Source of the DNA: AR5 sp041497115
GTDB lineage: Bacteria; Methylomirabilota; Methylomirabilia; Rokubacteriales; CSP1-6
DNA: 64,000 nucleotides
Reading direction: 5' to 3'
NCBI GenBank assembly: GCA_041497115.1
Contig: JBGQFW010000013.1
Span: 1-64,000 of the forward strand
Position numbers and translations under genes: made by a program. The notes beneath the pieces are model-generated. The model saw only the letters and a program-made list of their open reading frames with translations, had not been told where the DNA came from and made no database searches. Positions 41,160-51,000 of this stretch are shown here, in pieces (positions within the stretch are counted from its first letter, which is position 1; each line of letters begins with the position of its first letter).

Positions 41160-42183
41160 GGCCGTACCTCAGCGAGCCCCACCAGCGCCCGCCCGTCATC
41201 GCCGCCGCCTTGGCGAGCAGGCAGCCGACCAGCCCCCACCGCCCGAGCCAGGACACGGCGAGGCCGCGCGCCCGCACGCGGCGCCCGACGTCCCACCAGA
41301 GCCAGCCGCCGTAGAGCGGCAGCAGCACCAGCAGCGGACGCCAGAGCGCGCCGAGCGCCAGCAGCGCCAGCACCTTCTTGTCGGGGGCGGCGGCGTCGAT
41401 CCAGAGCGGCAGCGGGAAGCCCGGGCGCGCGAGCGAGGCCCGCGGCAGGTCGAGCCAGAGGCCGCGCGGCACGTGGCGGCGCATGAGCCAGGCGTGGCTG
41501 CGCCCGAAGCCGAACGCCTGGCGCAGCATGGGGCGCAGCGCCACGCGGTGCTGGTGCTCGACCGCGGCCGCCGGCGTGTAGGCGATGGCGGCGCCGGCCG
41601 CGTAGATGCGCGCGCAGAGATCGTAGTCCTCGCCGTAGATCGCCACCGACTCGTCGAAGCCGCCGAGCCGGTCGAGCAGCGCGCGGCGCACGGCGAGGTT
41701 CGCGGTGGGAAAGCCACCGGTCCACGGCGTCCAGCGCGTGTGACGGGCGGGCGTCGCCGCGGCCTGCAGCGTGAAGAGGCTGCTGAACGTCTCGACGACG
41801 CCGCGCGGCGGGGTCGAGAGCAGGCGGCCGGCGACCGCGCCGAGCGCGGGATCGGCCAGCGGCGCGGTGAGCGCGGCGAGCCAGTCCGGCCGCGGGCAGC
41901 AGTCGGCGTCGGTGAACGCGACGATCTCGCCGGTGGCCGCGCGCGCGCCGGCGTTGCGCGCCCGCGAGGCGCCGCGCCGCGGCTCGCCGACCACGACGAT
42001 CTTCGCGCGCCCGCCGGCGGCGGCGAACGCGGCGAGGCGGCCGGGCGTGTCGTCGGTCGAGCCGTTGTCCACGAAGACGATCTCGTCGGGGGCGGGGTCG
42101 AGCGCGGCAAGCGCGGGCAGCGTGCGCGGCAGCGTGCGCGCCGCGTTCAGCACGGGGACGACCACCGACACGCGCGGCGTCAT
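41146..42183 (-). CDS. glycosyltransferase family 2
   Basis: The 345-residue protein starts MTPRVSVVVPVLNAARTLPR at ATG 42183 (ATGA overlap). It has IVFVDNGSTDDTPGRL, IVAFTDADCCPRPDWL (DxD), GGFPTANLAVRRALLDRLGG and YGEDYDLCARIYAAG, the standard GT-A features, plus a C-terminal hydrophobic segment. It acts in the middle of the assembly genes, next to a GT4 gene upstream. Confidence 0.9.
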   Translation of the reverse strand: MTPRVSVVVPVLNAARTLPRTLPALAALDPAPDEIVFVDNGSTDDTPGRLAAFAAAGGRAKIVVVGEPRRGASRARNAGARAATGEIVAFTDADCCPRPDWLAALTAPLADPALGAVAGRLLSTPPRGVVETFSSLFTLQAAATPARHTRWTPWTGGFPTANLAVRRALLDRLGGFDESVAIYGEDYDLCARIYAAGAAIAYTPAAAVEHQHRVALRPMLRQAFGFGRSHAWLMRRHVPRGLWLDLPRASLARPGFPLPLWIDAAAPDKKVLALLALGALWRPLLVLLPLYGGWLWWDVGRRVRARGLAVSWLGRWGLVGCLLAKAAAMTGGRWWGSLRYGRACL

Positions 42184-43313
42184 CGCGACGCCTCGAGGCT
42201 CGCGTAGAGGTCGGCCAGCGGAGCCAGGCACGTCTCCCACCGGAAGCGCGCCTCCACGAGCGCGCGCGCCGCCCGGCCCAGCCGCGCCGCGCGCGGGCGG
42301 TCGGCCAGCAGCCCGCGCACCGCGGCGGCGAACGCCTCCGGCGTGTCGGCGAGCACGACGTCGCGCCCGTCGGCGAGGGCCAGCCCCTCGGCGCCGAGCG
42401 TGGTGGAGACGACCGCCTTGCCCGCCGCCATCGCGCCCAGCATCTTGAGACGCGTGCCGCCGCCGCCGCGCATCGGGTTGATGAAGACGCCGGCGCGCGC
42501 GTAGAGCGGCGCCAGGTCGGGCACGAAGCCGAGCAGCTGCATGCGCGGATGCGCCCGCGCCAGCGTCCCCAGCGCGGACCCCGGCTCGCGGCCGGCCACC
42601 AGCACCGGCGGGCCGGCCGCGCCCAGCCGGGGCAGCACCTCGCGCGCGAACCACTCCATCGCGTCGCGGTTCGGCGCGTAGCTCAGCAGCCCGACGAACA
42701 GCACCGCGTCGCCGGGGGGCGAGGGCGCGAGCGCGTCCACGTCCACGCCGTTGGGCGCCACCACCACGCGCGCCCCCGGCGCCAGCGCGCGCATCAGCCT
42801 CGCCTCGTCCTCGGAGACGGCGACCAGCGCGGCGGCCCGCCGGGCGAGGCGGCGCTCGAAGAGGCGCAGCCGCCAGGCGCGCAGCCGCCCGCGCGCGCGC
42901 GCGAGCGGCGTCGCCGCGACCTCGGCCGCCCGCGCGTAGCTCAGGTAGTAGACGCAGCCGTCGTCCACGACGCCGGGCACGCCGGGCCCGGCCGCGGCGA
43001 GCCCGGCGGCGGCCGCGCTGAACGTCCCCTGGAGATGGACGACGTCGGCCTTCCACTCGGCGATCGCGCGGTGAATGACGCGCGTGGTCCCCGGCTCGAC
43101 CGCGACCGGCGCCAGCGCGCGCCGCGTGCGCGCGGGGTGGACGGCCACCGGCACCCGGAGCGCGACCGCCGCGCCGGCAGCGTCGCCGGGCGCCAGCGAC
43201 AGCAGCGTCACCGCGTGGTCGTCACGCAGCGCGCGCACGATGCGCGCGACGCGGATCGCGGTGCCCGACTCCGCCGGGTACGGCATCACCTGGGTCACGA
43301 CGGCGATGCGCAC
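42180..43313 (-). CDS. glycosyltransferase family 4 (GT-B)
   Basis: The 377-residue protein starts VRIAVVTQVMPYPAESGTAI at GTG 43313, two bases after the previous stop. The GT-B features are VVHLQGTFSAAAAGLAAAG, APNGVDVDALAPSPP, FVGLLSYAPNRDAMEWF and NPMRGGGGTRLKMLGAMAAG. Glycine-rich GGGTRLK plus the missing second Glu suggests a member of the GT4 group where the E-x7-E motif is altered. Sugar unknown. Confidence 0.9.
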   Translation of the reverse strand: MRIAVVTQVMPYPAESGTAIRVARIVRALRDDHAVTLLSLAPGDAAGAAVALRVPVAVHPARTRRALAPVAVEPGTTRVIHRAIAEWKADVVHLQGTFSAAAAGLAAAGPGVPGVVDDGCVYYLSYARAAEVAATPLARARGRLRAWRLRLFERRLARRAAALVAVSEDEARLMRALAPGARVVVAPNGVDVDALAPSPPGDAVLFVGLLSYAPNRDAMEWFAREVLPRLGAAGPPVLVAGREPGSALGTLARAHPRMQLLGFVPDLAPLYARAGVFINPMRGGGGTRLKMLGAMAAGKAVVSTTLGAEGLALADGRDVVLADTPEAFAAAVRGLLADRPRAARLGRAARALVEARFRWETCLAPLADLYASLEASR

Positions 43314-43315
43314 GC

Positions 43316-44230
43316 TCAGCCCCCCGCCGTCCGGGCCTGCCGCCAGGCGCGCCAGCCGGCGGCGGCGCCGCGCGCGAGCGCCGCGTGGCGGCGGCCGAGG
43401 AACGCGGGGCCGGCGGCGACGAACGCCCGGTTGAGCACGTGCTCGCGGTAGAGGCGCCACAGGAAGCGCGCGCGATCGCCCGGCTCCAGGAGCTTGAGGG
43501 CGAAGTAGGTGTTGTTGCGGAAGAACGGCTCGTACCAGGCGTGCGACTCGGGCGTGCTCGCCAGCAGATTCGCGTTCTCGCATCCCCCCGGCGTGCCGTA
43601 GTGGTGGACGACGCGCGCCTCGGGATCGTAGCGGATGCGATAGCCGGCGCGGATCAGCCGCACGCTGAAGTCGGTCTCCCAGCGGAACGCGTTGGCGGTG
43701 AAGCGCTCGTCGAAGCCGCCGAGTCGCTCGACGAGCTCGCGCCGGATCGACATGTTGGCGGCGCAGGTGGTCGGCACGTCGAGCGGCCGCCCGTGATCGA
43801 AGTTCACGTCGAGGAACGCCAGGGTGCCGCCCCGGAGCCCGGGCGCCGGCAGCTCCGCGCCCGCGCCGGCGTGGACCAGGCGCCCCGCCACCGCGCCGAT
43901 CGTGGGGTCGGCGTAGTGGCGCTCGTGGCGGGCGAGAAGGTCGGGGTCGTCGATCTCCACGTCGTCGTCGAGGAACACCAGCAGCGCGCCGCCGGCCAGA
44001 CGGGCGCCGGCATTGGCCGCCGCCGTCACGCTCGGCTGCGCGAGCCGCACGTGACGCGCGTGCGCCGGGAGCGCGCGCAGCGCCGCCCACGTCTGGGGCT
44101 CGTGGTCGGGGCTCTGGTCCACGACGAGCACTTCGAAGGCGGGGTGGCGCTGGGCGAGGAGGCCGGCCAGGCACCGGCGCAGCGGCGCCTCGCGCCGGTA
44201 CGTCGGCACGATCACCGAGACGGCGACCAT
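43316..44230 (-). CDS. glycosyltransferase family 2
   Basis: The 304-residue protein (MVAVSVIVPTYRREAPLRRC) has LVVDQSPDHEP, LLVFLDDDVEIDDPDLLARH (DxD) and TTCAANMSIRRELVERLGGF, then ETDFSVRLIRAGYRI. Its ATG at 44230 lies 19 bp inside the flippase gene end. It is soluble or peripherally bound, unlike the neighbouring GT2 proteins with hydrophobic tails. Confidence 0.9.
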   Translation of the reverse strand: MVAVSVIVPTYRREAPLRRCLAGLLAQRHPAFEVLVVDQSPDHEPQTWAALRALPAHARHVRLAQPSVTAAANAGARLAGGALLVFLDDDVEIDDPDLLARHERHYADPTIGAVAGRLVHAGAGAELPAPGLRGGTLAFLDVNFDHGRPLDVPTTCAANMSIRRELVERLGGFDERFTANAFRWETDFSVRLIRAGYRIRYDPEARVVHHYGTPGGCENANLLASTPESHAWYEPFFRNNTYFALKLLEPGDRARFLWRLYREHVLNRAFVAAGPAFLGRRHAALARGAAAGWRAWRQARTAGG

Positions 44231-45783
44231 GGCTCCGGCACCGGGCCGCGGCAGAGGAAGCCGGCCAGCGCGAGGCTGCCGCGGCGCACGCCTGGCGGCA
44301 GCCGCCCGGCGAGGACACGGGCGCGATCGAGATCCTCGGCCGCGAGCGCGCGCATCGCGCGCAGGGCGAGCGGGTACGCCACCGCGCCGACCCCGACGGC
44401 CAGCGCCAGCCCGAGGCCGCCGCCGAGCGTGACGATCGGGACGAGCGCCAGTAGCCCCATCAGGGCGACGGCGGCGGCGATGCGAACCAGCGCTCCGGTG
44501 GGGACGCCGACGCCGGCGATCCGGACGGCGGCGCGAATCGCGAGCACGCTGCCGATCCCCTGCGCGAGGACGTTGGCGACGGCGGCGCCGAGCGCCCCCG
44601 CCGCCGGCACCAGGACCAGCGCCAGCCCGAGGTCCGCCGCCGCCGCGACCAGCGCCTGGCGCACCAGCCGGTCCGTGCGCTTCAGCGCGTGCAGCACGCC
44701 CGGGCTGGCGCCCGCCGCGAAGGCCGGCAGGCTGCCGAGCGCCAGCACCGCGAGAACGACGCCGGCCGGCGCGTAGGCCGGCCCCCAGAGCAGGTGGACG
44801 AGCGCCGGCGCCGTCACCGCCAGCCCGACCGCCAGCGGCGCGCCCAGCAGCACGAGATAGCGCATCGCGGTGGCGTGCAGCGAGGCCAGCTCGGCCACCC
44901 GCCCGCCGCCGACGAGCGCGGGGAAGCTGGGGAAGAGCACGACCGACGCCTGGTAGGGAATGCGGCTCACCTGGGCGGCCACGCCGAAGGCGAGCGCGTA
45001 GAACGCGACCTCGGCGGGCGTGGACAGCGCTTGCAAGAAGGCGACCTCGGTGCGCTGCCACACGATCGCGTCGAGGACGACCAGCGCGCTCACGCCGCCG
45101 GCGTAGCGCAGCACGTCGGCGCGCGCCGCCCCCGCCGGCCGGACCGCGGCGGGCAGCGCGCGCGCGTGGCGCCCCTGCCGGCGCGCCAGCGCGGCGATGG
45201 CGGTCAACCCGGCGGCGTTGACGACGGCGTGCGCGGCCAGGAAGCCGGCGACGCCGGCGCCGAGGGCGGCGGCGAGCGCGAACAGCGCGATCTGCAGCGC
45301 GAGCGTGCCCACGCCGAAGAGCGCCTGGCGGCGGAATGCCGAGAGCCCCGACAGAAACGCGGCGACGCTGCCGTGCAGCACGAGCGGCGGCACGCTGAGC
45401 GCGGTCAGCACGACCGGCAGCCGCCACGGGCGCGGCAGCACGAAGGCCGACGCAGCGATGAGGAGGGCCGCGAGCAGCGCCAGCGTAAGCTGCCAGCGCA
45501 CGACGACGCCGAGCAGGGCGCCGGCGTCGCCGGGGCGACCGGCGCCCACGGCCTCGGCGGTGTAGCGCGTCACCGTGGTCGGGAAGCCGAGGCTCAACGC
45601 CACCGCCGCCAGCCCGGCCAGCCAGACGAGGAACGCGTAGCGGCCCAGCTCGGCGGGAGGCAGCGCGCGCGCGATGAGCACCGAGACGAGGATGCCGAGC
45701 GCGGCGCGGGCGAGCCAGGCGCCCGTCATCGCCGCGAAGTCGCCGCCGACCCGCAGCGTGCGGTCGCCGGCGGGGGCGCTCAC
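44212..45783 (-). CDS. Wzx-like oligosaccharide flippase
   Basis: The 523-residue protein has about 12-14 TM segments and the MVF/MATE-like pattern of polysaccharide exporters (ARAALGILVSVLIARALPPA, ELGRYAFLVWLAGLAAVALS, LGFPTTVTRYTAEAV). It would move the lipid-linked repeat unit across the inner membrane. Start GTG 45783, overlapping the methyltransferase stop. Together with the O-antigen ligase/polymerase-like gene at 46589 it points to Wzx/Wzy-dependent assembly. Confidence 0.9.
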   Translation of the reverse strand: MSAPAGDRTLRVGGDFAAMTGAWLARAALGILVSVLIARALPPAELGRYAFLVWLAGLAAVALSLGFPTTVTRYTAEAVGAGRPGDAGALLGVVVRWQLTLALLAALLIAASAFVLPRPWRLPVVLTALSVPPLVLHGSVAAFLSGLSAFRRQALFGVGTLALQIALFALAAALGAGVAGFLAAHAVVNAAGLTAIAALARRQGRHARALPAAVRPAGAARADVLRYAGGVSALVVLDAIVWQRTEVAFLQALSTPAEVAFYALAFGVAAQVSRIPYQASVVLFPSFPALVGGGRVAELASLHATAMRYLVLLGAPLAVGLAVTAPALVHLLWGPAYAPAGVVLAVLALGSLPAFAAGASPGVLHALKRTDRLVRQALVAAAADLGLALVLVPAAGALGAAVANVLAQGIGSVLAIRAAVRIAGVGVPTGALVRIAAAVALMGLLALVPIVTLGGGLGLALAVGVGAVAYPLALRAMRALAAEDLDRARVLAGRLPPGVRRGSLALAGFLCRGPVPEPWSPSR

Positions 45784-46592
45784 GCGACTCCGGGGCGGCG
45801 GCCCGCCGCGACGACGAGCTGCTGGGACAGCCACGGGCCCAGCAGCGGCAGCGCGGCGGCGGCGCGGCCGAGCCACGGCGGCACCCCGCCCAGCAGCCGG
45901 CGCAGCACGGGATGCGAGCGGCTGTTGATGAGCCGCGACACCGCGTAGCCGCGATAGAGCGGCCGCACGCCGGGGGGCAGCAGCCCCACCAGCTCGCGCA
46001 TCGTGAGCGCGAAGAGGTGGTCCTCGGCGCCGACGCCCGAGTCGGCGGCGGGCTCGTCGCCGGCGGCCCGCCGCCGCTGGTAGGCGGTGAACGAGGGCTC
46101 GCGCGTCCCCACGCACCGCCCGTTGGGCGTGGTGACGATCAGCCGGCCGGCCGGCGCCAGCACGCGCGCCGCCTCGGTCAGCAGAGCGCCCGGATCGGCG
46201 ACGTGCTCGACCAGCTCGCCGACGAGGACGATCTCGAACGCGCCGTCGCGGAACGGCAGCCGCCGGGCGTCGCCGACGACGCCGCTGAATCGCCCGCGCT
46301 CCCACTTGGCCCGCGCGTAGCGGACGAAATCCGGGCGCAGGTCGAGGGCGGCGGTGACATAGCCGGCCTCGGCCAGGAGCAGGCTCGCGTTCGCCTGGGC
46401 AGCGCCCACCTCGAGGACGCGCGCGGGCGGCGGGAGCACGCGCGCCAGGCGCAGCACGGCGTCCATCCGCTGCAGGTAGCGGAAGCGGCGCGGGTCGTCG
46501 AGGTCGGGGTTGTCGATCTCGCGGGCGTCGTTGCGGCGCAGGTACTCGAAGTCCGCCGCGCCGTCGGCGGGCAGGCGGGGGCCCGGCTTCAT
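45780..46592 (-). CDS. class I SAM-dependent methyltransferase
   Basis: The 270-residue protein carries ARVLEVGAAQANASLLLAEA (motif I), ALDLRPDFVRYA, FEIVLVGELVEHVADPGALL and RLIVTTPNGRCVG. It probably O-methylates a sugar in the exported glycan. The N-terminus (about 50 residues before motif I) contains FEYLRRNDAREIDNPDLDDP, found in related methyltransferases of glycan loci. ATG 46592 overlaps the stop of the ligase gene. Confidence 0.88.
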   Translation of the reverse strand: MKPGPRLPADGAADFEYLRRNDAREIDNPDLDDPRRFRYLQRMDAVLRLARVLPPPARVLEVGAAQANASLLLAEAGYVTAALDLRPDFVRYARAKWERGRFSGVVGDARRLPFRDGAFEIVLVGELVEHVADPGALLTEAARVLAPAGRLIVTTPNGRCVGTREPSFTAYQRRRAAGDEPAADSGVGAEDHLFALTMRELVGLLPPGVRPLYRGYAVSRLINSRSHPVLRRLLGGVPPWLGRAAAALPLLGPWLSQQLVVAAGRRPGVA

Positions 46593-48025
46593 CGGGCCCG
46601 CGGCGTCGCCGGGGTCAGCCCCGTGCGCGGCGCCGGGGCGTCGGCGCGCTCGAGCTGCGGCAGCATCGCGACCACGCCGGCGAAGAACCAGAACGGCTCC
46701 ATGATCCGCACGATGATAAACGTGTTGGAGCCGATGGCGTGGACGAGCAGTCCGACCAGGCCGGCCAGGAATCCCAGCGCGATGCCGCGGTCCTCCGGCT
46801 CGCGCACGCTCGCGAGCGTCGCGCGGGCCGATTTCAAGACGGCCCACACCAGGGAGAGGAACGCGACGAGGCCGACCACGCCGGTCTCCACGAGCACGCG
46901 GGCGTACTGGGCGTCCATGAAGCCGTAGCCGGTGACGCCGTAGCCGAAGATCGGCCGGCGCGTCCATCCCTCGATCGCGTTCTGGAAGCTGAACAGGCGC
47001 GCTGAGGTGGACGGATCGAATGCCACGCCGATCTGGTGGATCCGCACCGTCGCCTGCCCCTTCTCCGGCTCGAACGTGTAGAGGATGCGCTTGGTCACCG
47101 CGTCGGGCAGCGACACCGCCAGGATCGGCGAGCACACCAGCAACAGGAGGACCAGCCCCACCATGAAGCGCCGCTGGCGGCTGAGGAAGACGAGGACGAG
47201 GAAGGCCGGGACCACGCCGAGGTAGGACGCGCGCGAGAGGGTGAACGCGAACGGCAGCGCCATCAGGCCGATGACCCCCAGGCAGATGGCGCGCAGCCGC
47301 AGGCGGTGCGTCTCCAGCGCGATCCCCGCCGCGATCGCCATCATGAACAGCAGGTAGCCGCCGAAGGTGTTGGGCTCGCCGACCTCCCCCTCGAACGGCG
47401 CCGACACGCGCTCGCCGGACGGGATCTGGGCGATCCCGACCACGCTGACGATGGCGGCGGTGAGGAACGCCGCGATCACCAGCCGGCGGGCGTGATCGCG
47501 GTCCTGCACGTTGTTGACGACCATGTAGTAGACGACGAAGTACTCGACGTACTTGAGGACGTAGAAGAAGCCGCTCGTGCCGTTGACGTTGCCCCACAGC
47601 ACGCCGAGCAGCGTGGAGACGGTGTTGGCCGCGATGTAGATGATGATCGGCCGGTTCAGCGGCGTCTTGGCGACGATGCCGAGCTCCTTGTTGACCGCCG
47701 TCTTGGCCAGCCATGCGAAGCCGATGACGATCAGGACGAAGTCCTCGCTGCGCACCATGATCGTCCGCCCCTCGGCGATGCCCCCGCCGCCCGCGCCGAA
47801 CTCCGGCGACAGCAGCATGGAGAAGACGACCACGTAGAGGCCGAAGTCGTTGCGGACGAAGACGATCGCGAAGAGGACGACGGCGGCGAGCGCGCCCATA
47901 GCGTAGCCGAACGACGCGCGCGCGAGTCCCTGGGAGAGCGCGTAGGCGGCCCCCACCATGACCGCCACCATGAGCAGATTGCCGAGCGCCGGCGGAGCCG
48001 CCGGGCCGGACGAGCCCAGTCGCAC
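46589..48025 (-). CDS. O-antigen ligase / Wzy-like polymerase
   Basis: The 478-residue membrane protein has about 11-12 TM segments and the Wzy_C pattern: a large periplasmic loop with SVVGIAQIPSGERVSAPFEG, GEPNTFGGYLLFMMAIA and a later WTRRPIFGYGVTGYGFM. This corresponds to the conserved loop of WaaL/Wzy ligases and polymerases. It polymerises or ligates flipped repeat units. Start GTG 48025 is 5 bp from the upstream stop. Ligase versus polymerase cannot be settled from sequence. Confidence 0.9.
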   Translation of the reverse strand: MRLGSSGPAAPPALGNLLMVAVMVGAAYALSQGLARASFGYAMGALAAVVLFAIVFVRNDFGLYVVVFSMLLSPEFGAGGGGIAEGRTIMVRSEDFVLIVIGFAWLAKTAVNKELGIVAKTPLNRPIIIYIAANTVSTLLGVLWGNVNGTSGFFYVLKYVEYFVVYYMVVNNVQDRDHARRLVIAAFLTAAIVSVVGIAQIPSGERVSAPFEGEVGEPNTFGGYLLFMMAIAAGIALETHRLRLRAICLGVIGLMALPFAFTLSRASYLGVVPAFLVLVFLSRQRRFMVGLVLLLLVCSPILAVSLPDAVTKRILYTFEPEKGQATVRIHQIGVAFDPSTSARLFSFQNAIEGWTRRPIFGYGVTGYGFMDAQYARVLVETGVVGLVAFLSLVWAVLKSARATLASVREPEDRGIALGFLAGLVGLLVHAIGSNTFIIVRIMEPFWFFAGVVAMLPQLERADAPAPRTGLTPATPRAR

Positions 48026-48029
48026 GACG

Positions 48030-51000
48030 TTACCGGACCTGGATCACCTGCGGCGTCAGCCCGAGCCGTCCAAGCTCCTCCGCCCGCGCCTGGGCCTCGG
48101 GGCGCGCGGGAAAGTTGCCGTGACGGATCGTGTAGGCGGTCGCCTCGCCCGGCTGGGCGGCGACCCTCACCTGATATCCCTGCGCGCGCAGGCGCTCGGC
48201 CAGCTCGACGGCGCGCCGCAGCAGCAGCGGCTCGCCCACGCGGATCACCGGCGGATCCGGGCGGACGATCACGGCCTCGCCGAACCCCTGCTCGCGCAGC
48301 GCGCCGACGAGCGCCTGGGCCTCGGCCGCGCCGGGAACGCGCTCGAGCAGGACGGCGTAGACGCCGGGGCCGGTTTGCGGTCGCGAGCGCACGGTCTGGA
48401 ATCCCGCCTCGGTGAGCCGGCGCTCGACCACCTCCGCGGCGGCGGCCGTGGAGAAGGGACCGATCTCCAGCGTGAAGTGCGGCGCGGCGGCGGGCGGCGC
48501 GGCGGCGACGGCGGGCGCCTTCGCCGGCGCGCTCGCCTTCGGCGGCGCGGGCGGCGCCGGCGCCGGCGAGGTCCGCGGAGCCGGCACGGACGCCGCCGGC
48601 GGAGTCGGCGCGGGCGTGGGCGCGACCGGCGCGGCGGCGGGCGGGACCGACGCTTTCGGCGCGGGAGCGGCGGCCGCCGGCGCCGGCGGAGCCGGAGCGA
48701 CCGCCGCGGGCGCGGGCGTGACCGTCGCGGGCGCAGGCGTGACCGGCACCGGCACCGCGGCGGTCGGGCGCGGCGTGGCGGGCGCAGCCGGCGGTGCCGG
48801 CGGTGTCACAGGTTTTGTCGACGGGACCGCGGGCTTCGCGGGCGGCGCCGGTGGCCGGCTGGAAGGCGTCGTCGCACGCGGGCCGATTCCGAGTCGCTCA
48901 CGCAGCAGATCGAGCTTGCGCTGCGCGGGAGCGAGCAGGCCGAACTGCCAGGCCGCCAGCCCGCCGCCGGCGGCGGCCAGCACGAGCAACAGGACGAGGG
49001 CGAGGCCCACGTGGCGAGAGCGCCCGCGGCGCGGCCGCGCGTCGTCGGCCTCGCCGGCGAGGCTCGCCGCCGTGACGGTCTCGATCTCGCGCGCCGGGAT
49101 GGGCGCGGTCGTCGCGGCGGCGCCACCCCCCAGCCCGATGCGCGAGCGCACCGCGTCCCACGCGCGCGACACCGCGCCCCCCTCGCCCGCGGCCGGCGTC
49201 TCCTCGCCGTAGTAGTGGGTGTAGTAGTGCGTGTAGGTGTAGCCCGACACCTCCGCCTGCACGTCGTTGAGGACCACGCCCCACACCTTGGCTCGCGAGG
49301 ACTCCAGGTGCGACTTGGCGCGCTTGAGCACGAGGCGGCCGACCTTGCCGGCCTGGTAGACGAGCAGGACGCCGTCGGCCTGGGCCGCGACGATCGCCGA
49401 GTCGGTCACCGGCAGCACGGGCGGCGTGTCGATGAGGACCACGTCGTACTCGGCGCTGACCTCGCGCAGGAACTGCGCCAGCGCGCTCGTCGAGAGCAGC
49501 TCGGAGGGGTTGGCCGGAATGGGGCCCGCCTCGATGATGTGCAGGTTGTCGAGGCCGGGCGAGGCCATGATGTCTTCCATCTCGAAGCGGCCCATCAGGA
49601 TGTCGGCCACCGTGCGGATGCAGTCGCGCCAGCGCGCGTTGCCGACCAGGATGTCGCTCAGCCCCGGCTCGCGCTCGATGCCGAAGAACCGGTAGATGCT
49701 GGGGCGGCGCATGTTGGCGCCGACCAGGAGCGTCTTCTGGCCGCTCTGGGCCATCGTCAGCGCGAGGTTGACGATCGTCGTCGTCTTGCCCTCCTGCAGC
49801 GTGGGGCTCGTGACGACGAGGACCTTGCCGCCGCCGTGGTCCTGGCGGGCGAACTGCACGTGTGTACGCAGCGTGCGATAGGCCTCGGCCACCGGCGACT
49901 TCGGGTCGAAGTGCGTGATGAGCAGCGCGTGGTTGCGCAAGGCCTCGGGATCGGTCTGGGCCAGCGCGGGGCGGCGCTCGACGAGGCGCTGCATCGCCTC
50001 GCGCGGGTCGATGTGCGGGATGGTGCCGAGCACCGGCACCCCCAGGTACGACTCGATGTCCTCGATGGTGCCGATGGAGGTGTCGAGCGTCTCCTGCAGG
50101 AACGCGAGGCCGAGTCCGAGCACGAATCCAAGGAGGGCGCCCACCATGATGGTGTTGAGCACGCCCGAGCCCACCGGCGCCCCCGGCTCGGTGGCCGGGC
50201 GGATGATAGTGACTTCCTCGACGCCCTCCGACTCCTTGATGAGCGCCTCCTGGTGGCGCGTCTTGAGCAGCGTCAGCAGGTCGTCGTTCACCTTGGCGTC
50301 GCGCTGCAGCCGCTGCAGGCTCAGCTCGACCGCCGGCACCTCGCGGTTGCGCTGGAGCAGCTCGCCCATCTGGCGGCCGAGGATCTCCTCGCGGTTGCGC
50401 AGCAGCGCGATCTGCGCGGCCACCTCGCGGCGCATCTCGCGCCGCACCTCGCGCAGCCGGTCGTCGATCGCCTGCAGCCGGGGATGGCGGTCGGTGACCT
50501 CCAGCGCCAGGTTGCTGCGCTCGAGGATCAGGTCGGTCTGCGTGGCGAGCAGCCGGAGCACCGCCGGGTTCTGCGTGTCCACATAGACGCGCTCGGTCAC
50601 GCTGGCGGGATCGGTACGCTCGAGCCGCGCCTGCACCTGCTCGAGCTCGATGCGCTGCTGGCGGGCCTTCTCGATGTCGCCGCGCACCTGCGTGAACAGC
50701 GACAGCAGCATCGAGGACTCGGCGCCGGGCGAGATGATGCGGTTGGCGTCGCGGAACGCCCACACCTCTTCCTCGGCCCGCCGCACGCGCCCGTCGACCT
50801 CCTTCAGCTGCGCCTCGATGAACTTGCGGGCCTCGACGATGCGCAGGTTGCGGTTGGCCTTGTTGTAGTCGCGGTAGACCTCGGCCACCGTGTTGGCGAG
50901 GTCACGGGCCTCCAGCGGGTTGGTGGAGGTCGCGATGACCTCGAGGATGCTGGTGCCGCCCACGCGGTTGGTGCGGAGCTTGGCGCCCAGGCTCTCGAGC

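Noticed and set aside
48480..48880. GC-rich quasi-tandem DNA as a non-coding repeat or CRISPR-like array
   Set aside because: It encodes the Pro/Ala-rich linker of the kinase-like protein; no uniform repeats or spacers.
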